Part shown: one piece after another, positions 50,465 through 58,482 of the stretch | Numbering within the stretch: the stretch's first letter is position 1 | Layout: every line of letters starts with the position of its first letter | Assembly (NCBI RefSeq): GCF_003259315.1 | Contig: NZ_QLLT01000004.1 | Coordinates: forward strand, 186,001 to 250,000 | From: Kitasatospora sp. SolWspMP-SS2h | GTDB lineage: Bacteria > Actinomycetota > Actinomycetes > Streptomycetales > Streptomycetaceae | Direction of reading: 5' to 3' | Length of the DNA: 64,000 nt | The notes under the pieces: generated by a model | What the model was told of the DNA's origin: nothing | What the model saw: the letters and a program-made list of their open reading frames with translations, nothing else | Database searches by the model: none | Made by a program: the position numbers and the translations under genes

Positions 50465-52219
50465 GTGAAAGCTCCCCCCGAGGAATCGACAACGGTCTCC
50501 CCGGTCTCCCGCACCTTCGGCGAAGCCCTGGAGCGGGCCGCCCGCCGCCCGGGGCCGGCCGTCCTGGACGGCGACCGCTGGTACAGCTGGCAGGACTGCC
50601 TGCGCCAGGCCGAACGGACCGCCGCCGCCCTGCACCGGCGGGGACTGCGGGCCGGCGAGGTACTGGCGGCCCAACTGCCCAACGGCTGGGAGCTGGTGGT
50701 CCTGCACGCGGCCACCGCCCGGCTCGGCGTCCTGCTGCTGCCGCTGCACTCCGGGTACGGCGCGCACGAGGTCCGCTCGCTGCTCGAACAGTCCCGGGCG
50801 AGCGCGCTGGTGGCCCGGGACTCCTACCGCGGCCGGGACCGGACCGCGGAGATCCGCGCCCTGCGCGAGCACCTCCCCGCACTGCGGGAGGTCTGGGTCT
50901 CCGGCGGCGCCGCGCCCCGGCCGGCGGACGGCCCGGACGGGCTGCGCAGCTCGGCCGAACTCCTGGACGGGGCGCCGGAGTCGACCGGCGACCTGCCCGG
51001 GCCCCCGCGCGACCCGGACGCGCCGCTGATGCTGCTCGCCTCCTCCGGGACCACCTCCCGGCGCCCCAAGCTCTGCGTCCACAGCCACGCCGGGCTGCTC
51101 GGCAACGCCGCGGCCGTGGCGGCCGACGGCGGCCTCGGCGCCGGGGACACCGTGGTCTCGGCCAGCCCGCTCAGCCACGCCTTCGGCATGCTCTCGGTGC
51201 ACCTGGCGCTGGTCGGCGCGGGCGCGGTCGGGCTCTTCGAGAGCTGGGAGCCGCGCCGCTTCCTGGCCGCGCTGCGCACCGCCGGCGCTACCGCCGCGTT
51301 CGCCGTACCGGCCCAACTGCGGGACCTGATGGCCCTGTTGGAGCAGGAAGCGGCGGCTGGTCCGGAGCGTCCGGTGGCCGGGCTGCGGGAGGTCCGCACC
51401 GGCGGCGCGCCGGTGCCCCGGGAACTCGCCGAGGGCGTGCGCCGACGGCTGGGCGCCCGGCTGATCGTCCAGTGGGGGATGACCGAGGTGGGCGCGGGCA
51501 CCTTCACCCGCCCCGGCGACCCGCCCGAGGCCGCCGCGACCATCGGCCGCCCGGTGTCCGGCGGCGAGGTCCGGGTGGTGGACGCCGCGGGCGTCCCGGC
51601 CGCCCCCGGCGAGACCGGGGAGCTCCAGTACCGCAGCCCGTACCTGTTCCGCGGCTACCTGCACGCGCCGGAGCTGACCCGGGCCGCGTTCACGGCGGAC
51701 GGCTGGCTGCGCTCCGGCGACCTGGCCGCCCTGCACCCCGACGGCTCGGTCGGCTACCGGGGGCGCGGCGACGAACTGATCAACCGGGGCGGGCTCAAGT
51801 TCAGCGCCCTGGAGGTGGAGGAACTCCTCAACGACCTGCCGCAGTTGGCCCAGCACGCGGTGGTGGCGCGGCCCGACCCGCGGCTGGGCCAGCGCTCCTG
51901 CCTGCTGGTCGCCCTGCGCGAGGGCGCCCGGCTGACCCTCGACGAGGTGACCGGGCACCTGTCCGGCAAGGGCCTGGCCACCTACAAGCTGCCCGAGCAG
52001 CTGGTCGTGGTCGACCGGCTGCCGACCACCGTCACCGGCAAGATCGCCCGGGCCCGGCTGAAGGAGATCCCGCTGGACCCGCTGCCCGCGGCGGACCCCG
52101 CGCAGCCGCCGGTCCCGCCGGTCCCGCCGCTCCCCGTGCAGCCGTCGGCCCCGGCGGCCCCGTTCGTGCCCCGCCCCCGGGACGGGCAGCGGCGGGCGGA
52201 CCTGGACACGGCCCGATGA
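50465..52219 (+). CDS. Acyl/aryl-AMP ligase (ANL superfamily)
   Basis: A 584-residue adenylate-forming enzyme. The P-loop is MLLASSGTTSRRPKLCVHSH, followed by SASPLSHAFGML, LIVQWGMTEVGAGTF (A5 motif), GWLRSGDLAALHPDG (A7), GYRGRGDELINRGGLKFSAL (A8) and TTVTGKIARARLKE with the A10 catalytic Lys. It activates a carboxylic acid as AMP ester and perhaps CoA thioester; an aromatic acid is likely from context. No carrier-protein gene is in the window. The last ~45 residues are Pro-rich and extra. GTG at 50465 follows GGAGG, which sits in the short palindrome GGAGGACCTCC. Confidence 0.9.
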   Translation: MKAPPEESTTVSPVSRTFGEALERAARRPGPAVLDGDRWYSWQDCLRQAERTAAALHRRGLRAGEVLAAQLPNGWELVVLHAATARLGVLLLPLHSGYGAHEVRSLLEQSRASALVARDSYRGRDRTAEIRALREHLPALREVWVSGGAAPRPADGPDGLRSSAELLDGAPESTGDLPGPPRDPDAPLMLLASSGTTSRRPKLCVHSHAGLLGNAAAVAADGGLGAGDTVVSASPLSHAFGMLSVHLALVGAGAVGLFESWEPRRFLAALRTAGATAAFAVPAQLRDLMALLEQEAAAGPERPVAGLREVRTGGAPVPRELAEGVRRRLGARLIVQWGMTEVGAGTFTRPGDPPEAAATIGRPVSGGEVRVVDAAGVPAAPGETGELQYRSPYLFRGYLHAPELTRAAFTADGWLRSGDLAALHPDGSVGYRGRGDELINRGGLKFSALEVEELLNDLPQLAQHAVVARPDPRLGQRSCLLVALREGARLTLDEVTGHLSGKGLATYKLPEQLVVVDRLPTTVTGKIARARLKEIPLDPLPAADPAQPPVPPVPPLPVQPSAPAAPFVPRPRDGQRRADLDTAR

Positions 52220-52338
52220 GCCCCCGGACCCGCCTCCCCGTCAGCCTCCCGGCCGTCCGCCCGGCCGCCCGTCCGGCGGACGGCTCCGGGACCGGCTCCA
52301 CCAGGGGCTCGGCGGACGGCTCCGCGAACGGCCCGCGC

Positions 52339-53214
52339 TCAGCCCGCCAGCTGCTTGCGGATCGCGGTCTGGAAGCCGATCAGGCTCGGGTTGGCCGAGT
52401 TGCGGTCCAGCCAGGTCATGGTGATCGCCGTGCGCAGTTCGCTGCCGCCGATCTCCACCACCGCCACCTCGCCCCGGTCGGCCTGGTTGCGGACCGAGAC
52501 CAGCGGCAGCAGCGCGCAGCCCATCCCGGCCGAGACGCAGGCGCCGAGCGTGCCGATGCTGTCCACCTCGGCGACCGGCTCCTTGCCGCCGGCGCCCCCG
52601 AACGCGCCGTCGTACATCTCCCGGAACCCGCAGCCCTGCTGGGTGGCCAGGAACGGCTCGGCGGCCAGCTCCGCCAGGTCGGCCCGGCCGCGGGCGGCCA
52701 GCGGGTGCCCGGGCGGCACGATGATCACCAGGGGTTCCTCGGCCAGCGTCTCCGCGCGCAGGCCGCTGTCCTCCGGCGGCGTGCCGAAGGTCAGGCAGAG
52801 GTCGAGGTCGCCGCGGCGCACCGACTGGTAGAGCTCGCCGCGGTTGAACTGGGAGACCCGGACCCTGGTCTGCGGGTACAGCTCGCGGTAGTACGAGAGC
52901 ACCTCGGGCAGCAGGTACAGGCCCAGGGTTTCCAGGGCGCCGAGGGCCAGTTCCGTGGTGGGCCGGGAGACCGCGAACCGGGCCTCCTCGATCAGCTTGA
53001 GGATCCGGTCGGTGTAGGAGGAGAGCACCTCGCCCTGCGGGGTCAGCCGGATCCTGCGCTGCGAGCGGTTGATCAGTTCGACGCCCAACTCGCGCTCCAA
53101 TGACTGGATCTGATCGCTCACGCTGGACTGGGCGTAGTGCAACTCGCGCGCCGCCTGTGTCACGCTGAGCGTCCGGGCGACCACCTCGAACGTGCGAAGG
53201 TGTCGTAACTCCAT
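52339..53214 (-). CDS. LysR-family regulator with TTA codon 3
   Basis: A 291-residue LysR protein. The winged helix is RHLRTFEVVARTLSVTQAAR then ELHYAQSSVSDQIQSLEREL. The effector domain has QTRVRVSQFNRGELYQSVRR and GTLGACVSAGMGCALLPL. The third codon is TTA (53206-53208), so its translation probably needs the bldA tRNA and it should appear late in growth. It is divergent from the MFS exporter gene, and a T-N11-A box lies 26 bases upstream of its start. It is a strong candidate for a pathway regulator of the aromatic cluster. Confidence 0.92.
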   Translation of the reverse strand: MELRHLRTFEVVARTLSVTQAARELHYAQSSVSDQIQSLERELGVELINRSQRRIRLTPQGEVLSSYTDRILKLIEEARFAVSRPTTELALGALETLGLYLLPEVLSYYRELYPQTRVRVSQFNRGELYQSVRRGDLDLCLTFGTPPEDSGLRAETLAEEPLVIIVPPGHPLAARGRADLAELAAEPFLATQQGCGFREMYDGAFGGAGGKEPVAEVDSIGTLGACVSAGMGCALLPLVSVRNQADRGEVAVVEIGGSELRTAITMTWLDRNSANPSLIGFQTAIRKQLAG

Positions 53215-53239
53215 GATGGCGGTACCCCTCTGACGATCT

Positions 53240-53254
53240 ATCGGCTGGGCCGAT
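53240..53254. promoter_or_regulatory. LysR-type box in the lysR-MFS gap
   Basis: ATCGGC-TGG-GCCGAT is a perfect inverted repeat with T-N11-A spacing, typical of LysR-type regulator recognition sites. It lies 26 bases before the LysR ATG and about 130 before the exporter ATG. Confidence 0.6.
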
Positions 53255-53309
53255 TGTATCCATAGGCCATTCCCGTCGTCAGTACCGTCAACTCCCCTTC
53301 CGGGTCCGG

Positions 53310-53369
53310 AAGAATGGCACTTCCCGCCTCCGACCAACCGATGATCCGGGGGCGAGGCATGCCATTCTT
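53310..53369. promoter_or_regulatory. Long-range inverted repeat before the MFS gene
   Basis: AAGAATGGCA (53310-53319) and its exact complement TGCCATTCTT (53360-53369) are separated by 40 bases and end 15 bases before the exporter ATG. They may form an operator pair or an RNA stem in the leader. Confidence 0.5.
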
Positions 53370-53384
53370 GAACGAGGAGCACAC

Positions 53385-54797
53385 ATGGCTACCCAGGCCG
53401 GCGTCCAGGCCGCCGTCACTCCCACCGGCCCCCAAGGACCACCCCGCACCCTGCTGATCGGGCTCTCGCTCGGCTACTTCATGGTGCTGCTGGACATGAC
53501 CATCGTCTCGGTGGCCCTGCCGGCGATGGCCGACTACCTCCACGTGGGCCTGAGCGGCCTCCAGTGGGTCACCAACGGCTACACCATCACCTTCGCCGCC
53601 CTGCTGCTCACCGCGGGCTGGCTCTCCGACCGCTTCGGCGGGCGCCGGGTCTTCGTCTGGGGCCTGGTCGCGTTCGGCGTGCTGTCCGGCGTCTCGGCGC
53701 TGGCCACCACCCTGCCGGTGCTGGTCGCGCTGCGGCTGGCGCTGGGCGCGGCGGGCGCGCTGCTGCTGCCCTCCTCGCTCGCGGTGATCACCAACGCCTA
53801 CACCGACCCCGCGCTGCGGGCCCGGGCGGTGGGCTCCTGGGCCGCGATCACCGGCGCGGCGCTGGCCGCCGGACCGGTGGTCGGCGGCGTGCTGACCGAC
53901 ACCGTCGGCTGGCGTGCGATCTTCCTGATCAACGTGCCGCTGGCGGTGATCAGCCTGGTCATCACGCTCCGGCTGGCCCCGGAGACCGCCCGCAAGCAGC
54001 GCAGCGGCCTCGACCTGCCCGGCCAGATCAGCTCCGTGGTCGCCCTGGCGGCCCTGGTGTACGCGCTGATCGAGGGCCCGGACAAGGGCTGGGGCGCCCC
54101 CGGGGTGCTGGTCGCCTTCGGGCTCACCGTGCTCGGCGCGATCGTCTTCCTCGCCGCCGAGCTGCGGGCCGGGGACGCGGCCATGGTCCCGCTGCGGATG
54201 TTCCGCAGCCCGGGCTTCTCGCCCGCGGTCGCGGCGGGCCTGCTGGCCAACTTCGGCCTCTCCGGCCTGCTGTTCGTGCTGTCGCTGTTCTTCCAGGACG
54301 GCCGCGGCTACTCCCCGGTCGTCGCCGGCCTGGTCTTCCTGCCGCTGACCCTGCCGACCGCCTTCAACCCGATCTACACCGGCCGCCTGGTCGGCCGGAT
54401 CGGGCCGCGCAAGCCCGCCACCATCGGTTTCAGCCTGATGGGCGTCGGCGCGCTGCTCCAGGCGCCGTTCACCGACGACTCGGCGCTCGCCCTGGTGGCG
54501 ACCGTGGTGGGCCTGCTGGCCTTCGGCTTCGGCGTCTCCTTCGCCCTGCCCGCGCTGGTCGCCGGCATGGCGAGCACCGTCCCCGCCGAGTTCGCCGGCA
54601 TGGGCGCCGGCGTCCTCAACTCGGCCCGCCAGGTCGGCGCCTCGCTCGGCGTCGCCGTCCTCGGCGTGATCCTCAACCTGTCCTCGTCCAGCGCCGACGG
54701 CACCCGTTGGGCGCTGATCGTGGGCGGACTGGTCCTGCTGCTCGGGGCCGTCGTCACCAGTACCGGACTGCGCGGAAAGGCACCCGCCAAGTCCTGA
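53385..54797 (+). CDS. MFS drug:proton antiporter, DHA2 (14-helix) type
   Basis: A 470-residue exporter with the DHA2 signature: helix 1 GYFMVLLDMTIVSVALPAMA, motif A GWLSDRFGGRRVFVW, and the antiporter motif C region RAVGSWAAITGAALAAGPVV then GGVLTDTVGWRAIFLINVPL. The family exports antibiotics and other amphiphiles by proton exchange. It is divergent from the TTA-containing LysR gene and leads the plus-strand genes for VOC protein and hydroxylase, so it probably exports the cluster product and gives self-resistance. GAGGAG precedes the ATG. Confidence 0.92.
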   Translation: MATQAGVQAAVTPTGPQGPPRTLLIGLSLGYFMVLLDMTIVSVALPAMADYLHVGLSGLQWVTNGYTITFAALLLTAGWLSDRFGGRRVFVWGLVAFGVLSGVSALATTLPVLVALRLALGAAGALLLPSSLAVITNAYTDPALRARAVGSWAAITGAALAAGPVVGGVLTDTVGWRAIFLINVPLAVISLVITLRLAPETARKQRSGLDLPGQISSVVALAALVYALIEGPDKGWGAPGVLVAFGLTVLGAIVFLAAELRAGDAAMVPLRMFRSPGFSPAVAAGLLANFGLSGLLFVLSLFFQDGRGYSPVVAGLVFLPLTLPTAFNPIYTGRLVGRIGPRKPATIGFSLMGVGALLQAPFTDDSALALVATVVGLLAFGFGVSFALPALVAGMASTVPAEFAGMGAGVLNSARQVGASLGVAVLGVILNLSSSSADGTRWALIVGGLVLLLGAVVTSTGLRGKAPAKS

Positions 54798-54849
54798 CCC
54801 ACCCCCGAGCGCGCGCCCGGTTCCGCCCTACCCGTCTCCAGGAGGAACA

Positions 54850-55458
54850 TTGGCTACCGCACCACCGCCCATCCGGCCGCCGGCCCCGTCCCAGGGGCTG
54901 AGCGTCGACGGGGTCGACCACCTGGCCTTCGTCACCTGGCGGCCGCGCGAGACGTACGAGTTCTACACCCGGGCCCTCGGCATGCCGCTGGTGCACGCCA
55001 TCACGGCCACCGGGTGGGTCACCGACGACTACCCGGACTTCGTGCACTTCTTCTTCGACATGGGCCGGGGCAACCGGATCGCGTTCTTCTACTACTTCGG
55101 CCTGCCCGAGGAGGCGCCCCCCAGCGACCTCATGCACCGCTCGCGGCACGTCGCCTTCCACGTCGAGACCGAGGAGGAACTGCTGGCCTGGCGCGACCGG
55201 TTGAAGGCCCACGGAGTGCGGGTCACCACGCCGCTCGCCCACGAGCTGATCGAGTCGATCTACTTCGACGACCCCAACGGTCTCCAGCTGGAGATCACCC
55301 GGCCGCTGCGCGAGATGTCGGGGATCGACGCCCGCGACGCCGAACTGACGCTCCAGGCGCTGATCGACGTCACGGGCGCGCCCCGGCCCTCGGTGCAGGC
55401 GATGTGGCAGCGCAAGGCGGAACTCATCCGGAAGAACCTGGAGGTGCCCGCGCCATGA
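54850..55458 (+). CDS. VOC-fold metalloprotein (extradiol dioxygenase/glyoxalase-like)
   Basis: A 202-residue vicinal-oxygen-chelate protein. Metal ligands are visible at His in SVDGVDHLAFVTW, His in RSRHVAFHVET and Glu in NGLQLEITRPL, the usual two-His-one-Glu set. ESIYFDDPNGL is also typical. The family includes ring-cleaving dioxygenases, isomerases and binding/resistance proteins. Here it follows the exporter by 52 bases and precedes the hydroxylase. It starts with TTG behind GGAGGAAC. Its stop overlaps the next ATG (ATGA). Confidence 0.88.
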   Translation: MATAPPPIRPPAPSQGLSVDGVDHLAFVTWRPRETYEFYTRALGMPLVHAITATGWVTDDYPDFVHFFFDMGRGNRIAFFYYFGLPEEAPPSDLMHRSRHVAFHVETEEELLAWRDRLKAHGVRVTTPLAHELIESIYFDDPNGLQLEITRPLREMSGIDARDAELTLQALIDVTGAPRPSVQAMWQRKAELIRKNLEVPAP

Positions 55459-55709
55459 CGCTCGCCCTGTACGTACTCGACGTGCCGGAGTTCGAACCGG
55501 TGGTCGCCGCCGCCCGCCAGGCGGGCATGGACGCCCGGTCCACCGGCGACTACCTCGAACTGACCTCGCCCACCGACGAGGTGCTGCTGCGCCGCGAGGG
55601 CACCGGCATCCGCACCGCGCTCTGGCACGCCGCCCTGACCGGCGGCCTCGCCGGCCGCATCGTCCTCTTCACCTCCGACACGCTCCACCTGACGGGGGAG
55701 GGCCGATGA
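55455..55709 (+). CDS. Small coupled protein of unknown function (84 aa)
   Basis: Both ends overlap neighbours by ATGA (55455-55458 and 55706-55709), so it is almost certainly translated with them. It reads ALYVLDVPEFEPVVAAARQA followed by DYLELTSPTDEVLLRRE and ALWHAALTGGLAGRIVLF. It is soluble and looks like a small alpha/beta domain. It may be a partner subunit for the flavin hydroxylase or the VOC protein. Family not recognised. Confidence 0.7.
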   Translation: MTLALYVLDVPEFEPVVAAARQAGMDARSTGDYLELTSPTDEVLLRREGTGIRTALWHAALTGGLAGRIVLFTSDTLHLTGEGR

Positions 55710-57040
55710 GCAGCGAGCCGACGAGCAGCCGGCCGACGGGCAGCGAGCCGGTCGGCGACCGGCCGGCCGGGGACGGGCCGACGAGCAGTCAGGAGCACCC
55801 CGTGGACCGCGCCGCCGACCGCCGCACCACCCGCCACCCCGTCCTGGTGGTCGGCGCGGGCCCGGCCGGGCTCGCCGCGGCGCTCGCGCTGCGCGCCGCC
55901 GGGATGCCCGCCGTCGTCCTGGAACGGCGCACCGCCGAGACCGTCCGGCCCGGCAGCCGCGCCGCGTACGTCCACGGCGCCTCGCTGCGCGAACTGGAGC
56001 GGCTCAGCCCCGGGCTCGGGCAGCGGGTGGCCGACCGCGGCGTGATGTGGGCCACCAAGCGCTCCTTCTGGGCCGGGCACGAGGTCTACACCCGCACCTA
56101 CCCCCGCTTCGCCAAGGACGGCCTGCCCCCGTTCACCAGCCTGCCCCAGGTGGACACCGAGGACCTGATGGCCGCGGCCTGCCGCGAGCACGGCGTCGAG
56201 TTCCACCACGGCGTCGAGGTGAAGTCCGCCGAGACCACCCCCGACGGCGTCCGGCTGGTCGACTCCACCGGGCGGGCCTGGGAGGCCGACTACGTCATCG
56301 CGGCCGACGGCGCCCGCTCGCCGCTGCGCGACGCGATCGGCGTCCCGCTGGAGGGCCCGCGCTCGCGCAACACCTTCGTGGTGGTCGACCTCAAGGACGA
56401 CCCGGCCCACCCGGTGCCGATCGAGCGGGTCTTCCACTACAAGCACCCCAAGGCCGGCGGCCGGAACGTGCTGATCGTCCCGTTCGCGGGCGGCTGGCGG
56501 GTCGACCTCAACCTGGCGGTCGACGACGACCCGGAGCGCTTCGTCTCCCCCGAGGGGCTCAGCCGCTGGATCTCCCGGGTGATGCCCGCCGCGTACGGGG
56601 AGCGGGTCAGCTGGGTGTCGACCTACACGTTCGCCCAGCAGGTGGCCACCGAGTTCACCGACACCCACCACCGGGTGCTGCTGACCGGCGAGGCGTCCCA
56701 CCTGTTCGCCCCGTTCGGCGCGCGCGGCATGAACTCCAGCATCCCGGACGCGGTCCGGGCGGTGGAGGCGGTGCACGACGCGCTGTCGGCCGACGGGCGG
56801 GCCGCGGCCACCGCGCAGATCGCCCGGTTCGCCGCCGAGCGCAAGGAGGCGGCGCTGTACAACCGGGGCTGCGCCAGCACCGCGCTGGAGCACATGGTGG
56901 CGCAGCGGCCCGCGGTCCGGCTGCGGCGGCGGATGGCCGTCGCGGTGGCGCTGGCCGGGCAGCGGGCGGGCGCCTGGCTGGACTCGGCGCCGTACGGGCC
57001 GAAGCTGGCTGCCAAGGGGGCCGCCCGCAACAACTACTGA
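55706..57040 (+). CDS. FAD-dependent aromatic hydroxylase (PHBH-fold)
   Basis: A 444-residue group A flavin monooxygenase. A ~45-residue Ser/Pro/Asp-rich N-terminal extension precedes the Rossmann motif HPVLVVGAGPAGLAAALALR. YVIAADGARSPLRDAIGV is the DG motif, and LLTGEASHLFAPFGARGMNS takes the place of the GD motif, with Glu instead of Asp. It would hydroxylate a phenolic or aniline-type ring using NAD(P)H and O2. It is ATGA-coupled to the small ORF before it and closes the plus-strand operon. Confidence 0.9.
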   Translation: MSSEPTSSRPTGSEPVGDRPAGDGPTSSQEHPVDRAADRRTTRHPVLVVGAGPAGLAAALALRAAGMPAVVLERRTAETVRPGSRAAYVHGASLRELERLSPGLGQRVADRGVMWATKRSFWAGHEVYTRTYPRFAKDGLPPFTSLPQVDTEDLMAAACREHGVEFHHGVEVKSAETTPDGVRLVDSTGRAWEADYVIAADGARSPLRDAIGVPLEGPRSRNTFVVVDLKDDPAHPVPIERVFHYKHPKAGGRNVLIVPFAGGWRVDLNLAVDDDPERFVSPEGLSRWISRVMPAAYGERVSWVSTYTFAQQVATEFTDTHHRVLLTGEASHLFAPFGARGMNSSIPDAVRAVEAVHDALSADGRAAATAQIARFAAERKEAALYNRGCASTALEHMVAQRPAVRLRRRMAVAVALAGQRAGAWLDSAPYGPKLAAKGAARNNY

Positions 57041-57147
57041 CGATCCGTCCGTCCGCCTCGTCCCGCTGCTCCGCCCGCCCGGGCGGGGGCGGGACGGGCG
57101 GGGCGGGTGGTTCCCGCTCCGCCCCGCCGGGGCCCGTCCGGTCACGG

Positions 57148-58023
57148 TCAGGGCGGGCCGAGCGGGACGTCCCGGAGCGTGGCCCGGGCCGCCGAGCGGG
57201 CGGCCCCGATCACCGGTTCGCGGGCGGAGGGGGAGAAGGCGAGGTAGACCGGGAGGGGCTCCGGATCCGGACAGAGGGTGCCGGACGGCACCGGACGCAG
57301 CGAGGGGTCGGTGTGGTGCACGTTCGCGGTCAGCACGGTGTAGGCGAGCCCGGCCCGGACCGAGGCCCGCACCGCCAGCGGGTCCGAGCACCAGGGGGCC
57401 GACCGCCAGGGGACGTTGTGCTCGGCCAGGGTCTCGATGATCCGCCGGCTCAGGGCCGAGCGCTCACTGACCAGGGCCACCGGGACGGGCTCCTCGGGCA
57501 GCGGCGAGTCCGGCCCGTACCAGGCCACCCGCAGCCGTCCCAGCATCTCGCAGCGCGGCGTCTCGATGCCCAGCAGGATCGCCGCCTCCAGCTCCTCCTG
57601 GGCGACCCGGTCGGCCAGCGCGGCGCTCAGGCCGGTGGCGATCGAGCACTTCAACTGCGGTCTCTCCACCGCCAGTTCGCTGAGCATCGTGCGCAGACCG
57701 TCGGCGAAGTGGACCGAACAGCCCAGGCTGAGCGAGTCCAGCGAGCCCAGCGTCGATATCCGGCCGAGCACCTCGTTGTTGAGCAGGATCACCCGGCGGG
57801 CGTGCGCCAGCACCTCGCGGCCGACGGGGGTCAGCAGCAGCGGGCGTCTGGTGCGTTCGAACAGCGGTGCCTGGACAATGGATTCCAGCCGCTGGATCTG
57901 CTGGCTTATGGTCGGCTGGGTGACGTGCAGGGAACGGGCGGCACACGCGAATCCGCCTTCGTCGACAATCGCCACGAGCGCGCGGAGCAACTTGACCTCG
58001 ATGTCGCGTAAAGACACTTTCAC
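57148..58023 (-). CDS. Second LysR-family regulator with TTA codon near the start
   Basis: A 291-residue LysR protein. The DNA-binding helices are LRALVAIVDEGGFACAARSL and HVTQPTISQQIQRLES. The effector domain includes PQLKCSIATGLSAALADRVA. The start is GTG at 58021-58023, or a GTG two codons later; in both cases a TTA codon follows (58009-58011, codon 5 or 3). It converges on the aromatic hydroxylase gene. It should be bldA-dependent like the other LysR of the cluster, of which it is a distant relative of equal length. Confidence 0.9.
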   Translation of the reverse strand: MKVSLRDIEVKLLRALVAIVDEGGFACAARSLHVTQPTISQQIQRLESIVQAPLFERTRRPLLLTPVGREVLAHARRVILLNNEVLGRISTLGSLDSLSLGCSVHFADGLRTMLSELAVERPQLKCSIATGLSAALADRVAQEELEAAILLGIETPRCEMLGRLRVAWYGPDSPLPEEPVPVALVSERSALSRRIIETLAEHNVPWRSAPWCSDPLAVRASVRAGLAYTVLTANVHHTDPSLRPVPSGTLCPDPEPLPVYLAFSPSAREPVIGAARSAARATLRDVPLGPP

Positions 58024-58482
58024 GCACCTGCTTCTCGGTAGACACGGCCACGCCGATGGCCATGTGGGGGACCGGGCACGGAAAAGGGCTTCCGAGTGGC
58101 CCGGAGGGCAGGGAAACCGGTCAGTGCGGCCGTTTCGCGAAGGAGTCAGCAGGGCCTGTTTTCGGGTGGAATCTCCTTCGGGAAGCGGGCGGGAGAGACG
58201 GCCGGGGCAGGGGTGGGACACCGCCCGGGCACGGCCGCCCCACCCGCCGGCGGGCCCGAAGCGGTGCCCGCCATTCCTGAATACTCGCATGCCCGATCGA
58301 TTATTAAACGGGGCGAGCGGGACGTGACCGGATCGCACGCCTCCTGTGAACGGTGCGTCCGGAATCCGTCAGTGGGACTGCCGGTGCGCGGGGCGGGCCC
58401 GGGCACGACGGAGCCCGGGGCGCCTCCTCCGTGAGGGGGACGCCCCGGGCTCCGGGCGCGGAGTGGCCGGTCCGCCGGTGCG
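58024..58482. other. Intergenic region between LysR and GH74 genes
   Basis: No gene is supportable in these 459 bases. There is an AT-rich stretch at about 58274-58312 (CTGAATACTCGCATG, GATCGATTATTAAACG) of unclear role, about 250-290 bases upstream of the LysR start, and the GH74 terminator at 58410-58453. Confidence 0.5.
58410..58453 (-). terminator. Terminator of the GH74 gene
   Basis: GGAGCCCGGGGCG (58410-58422) pairs perfectly with CGCCCCGGGCTCC (58441-58453), with further CCTCC/GAGGGG pairing inside. It lies 30 bases beyond the stop of the minus-strand GH74 gene. Confidence 0.8.

Noticed and set aside
48185..51958. Upstream extension of the DAHP synthase frame (total 1685 codons)
   Set aside because: Only the last 426 codons show DAHP synthase homology. 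The rest is antisense to or frame-shifted in the O-methyltransferase, unknown and AMP-ligase genes, and the GTG at 48181 is coupled to the previous stop.
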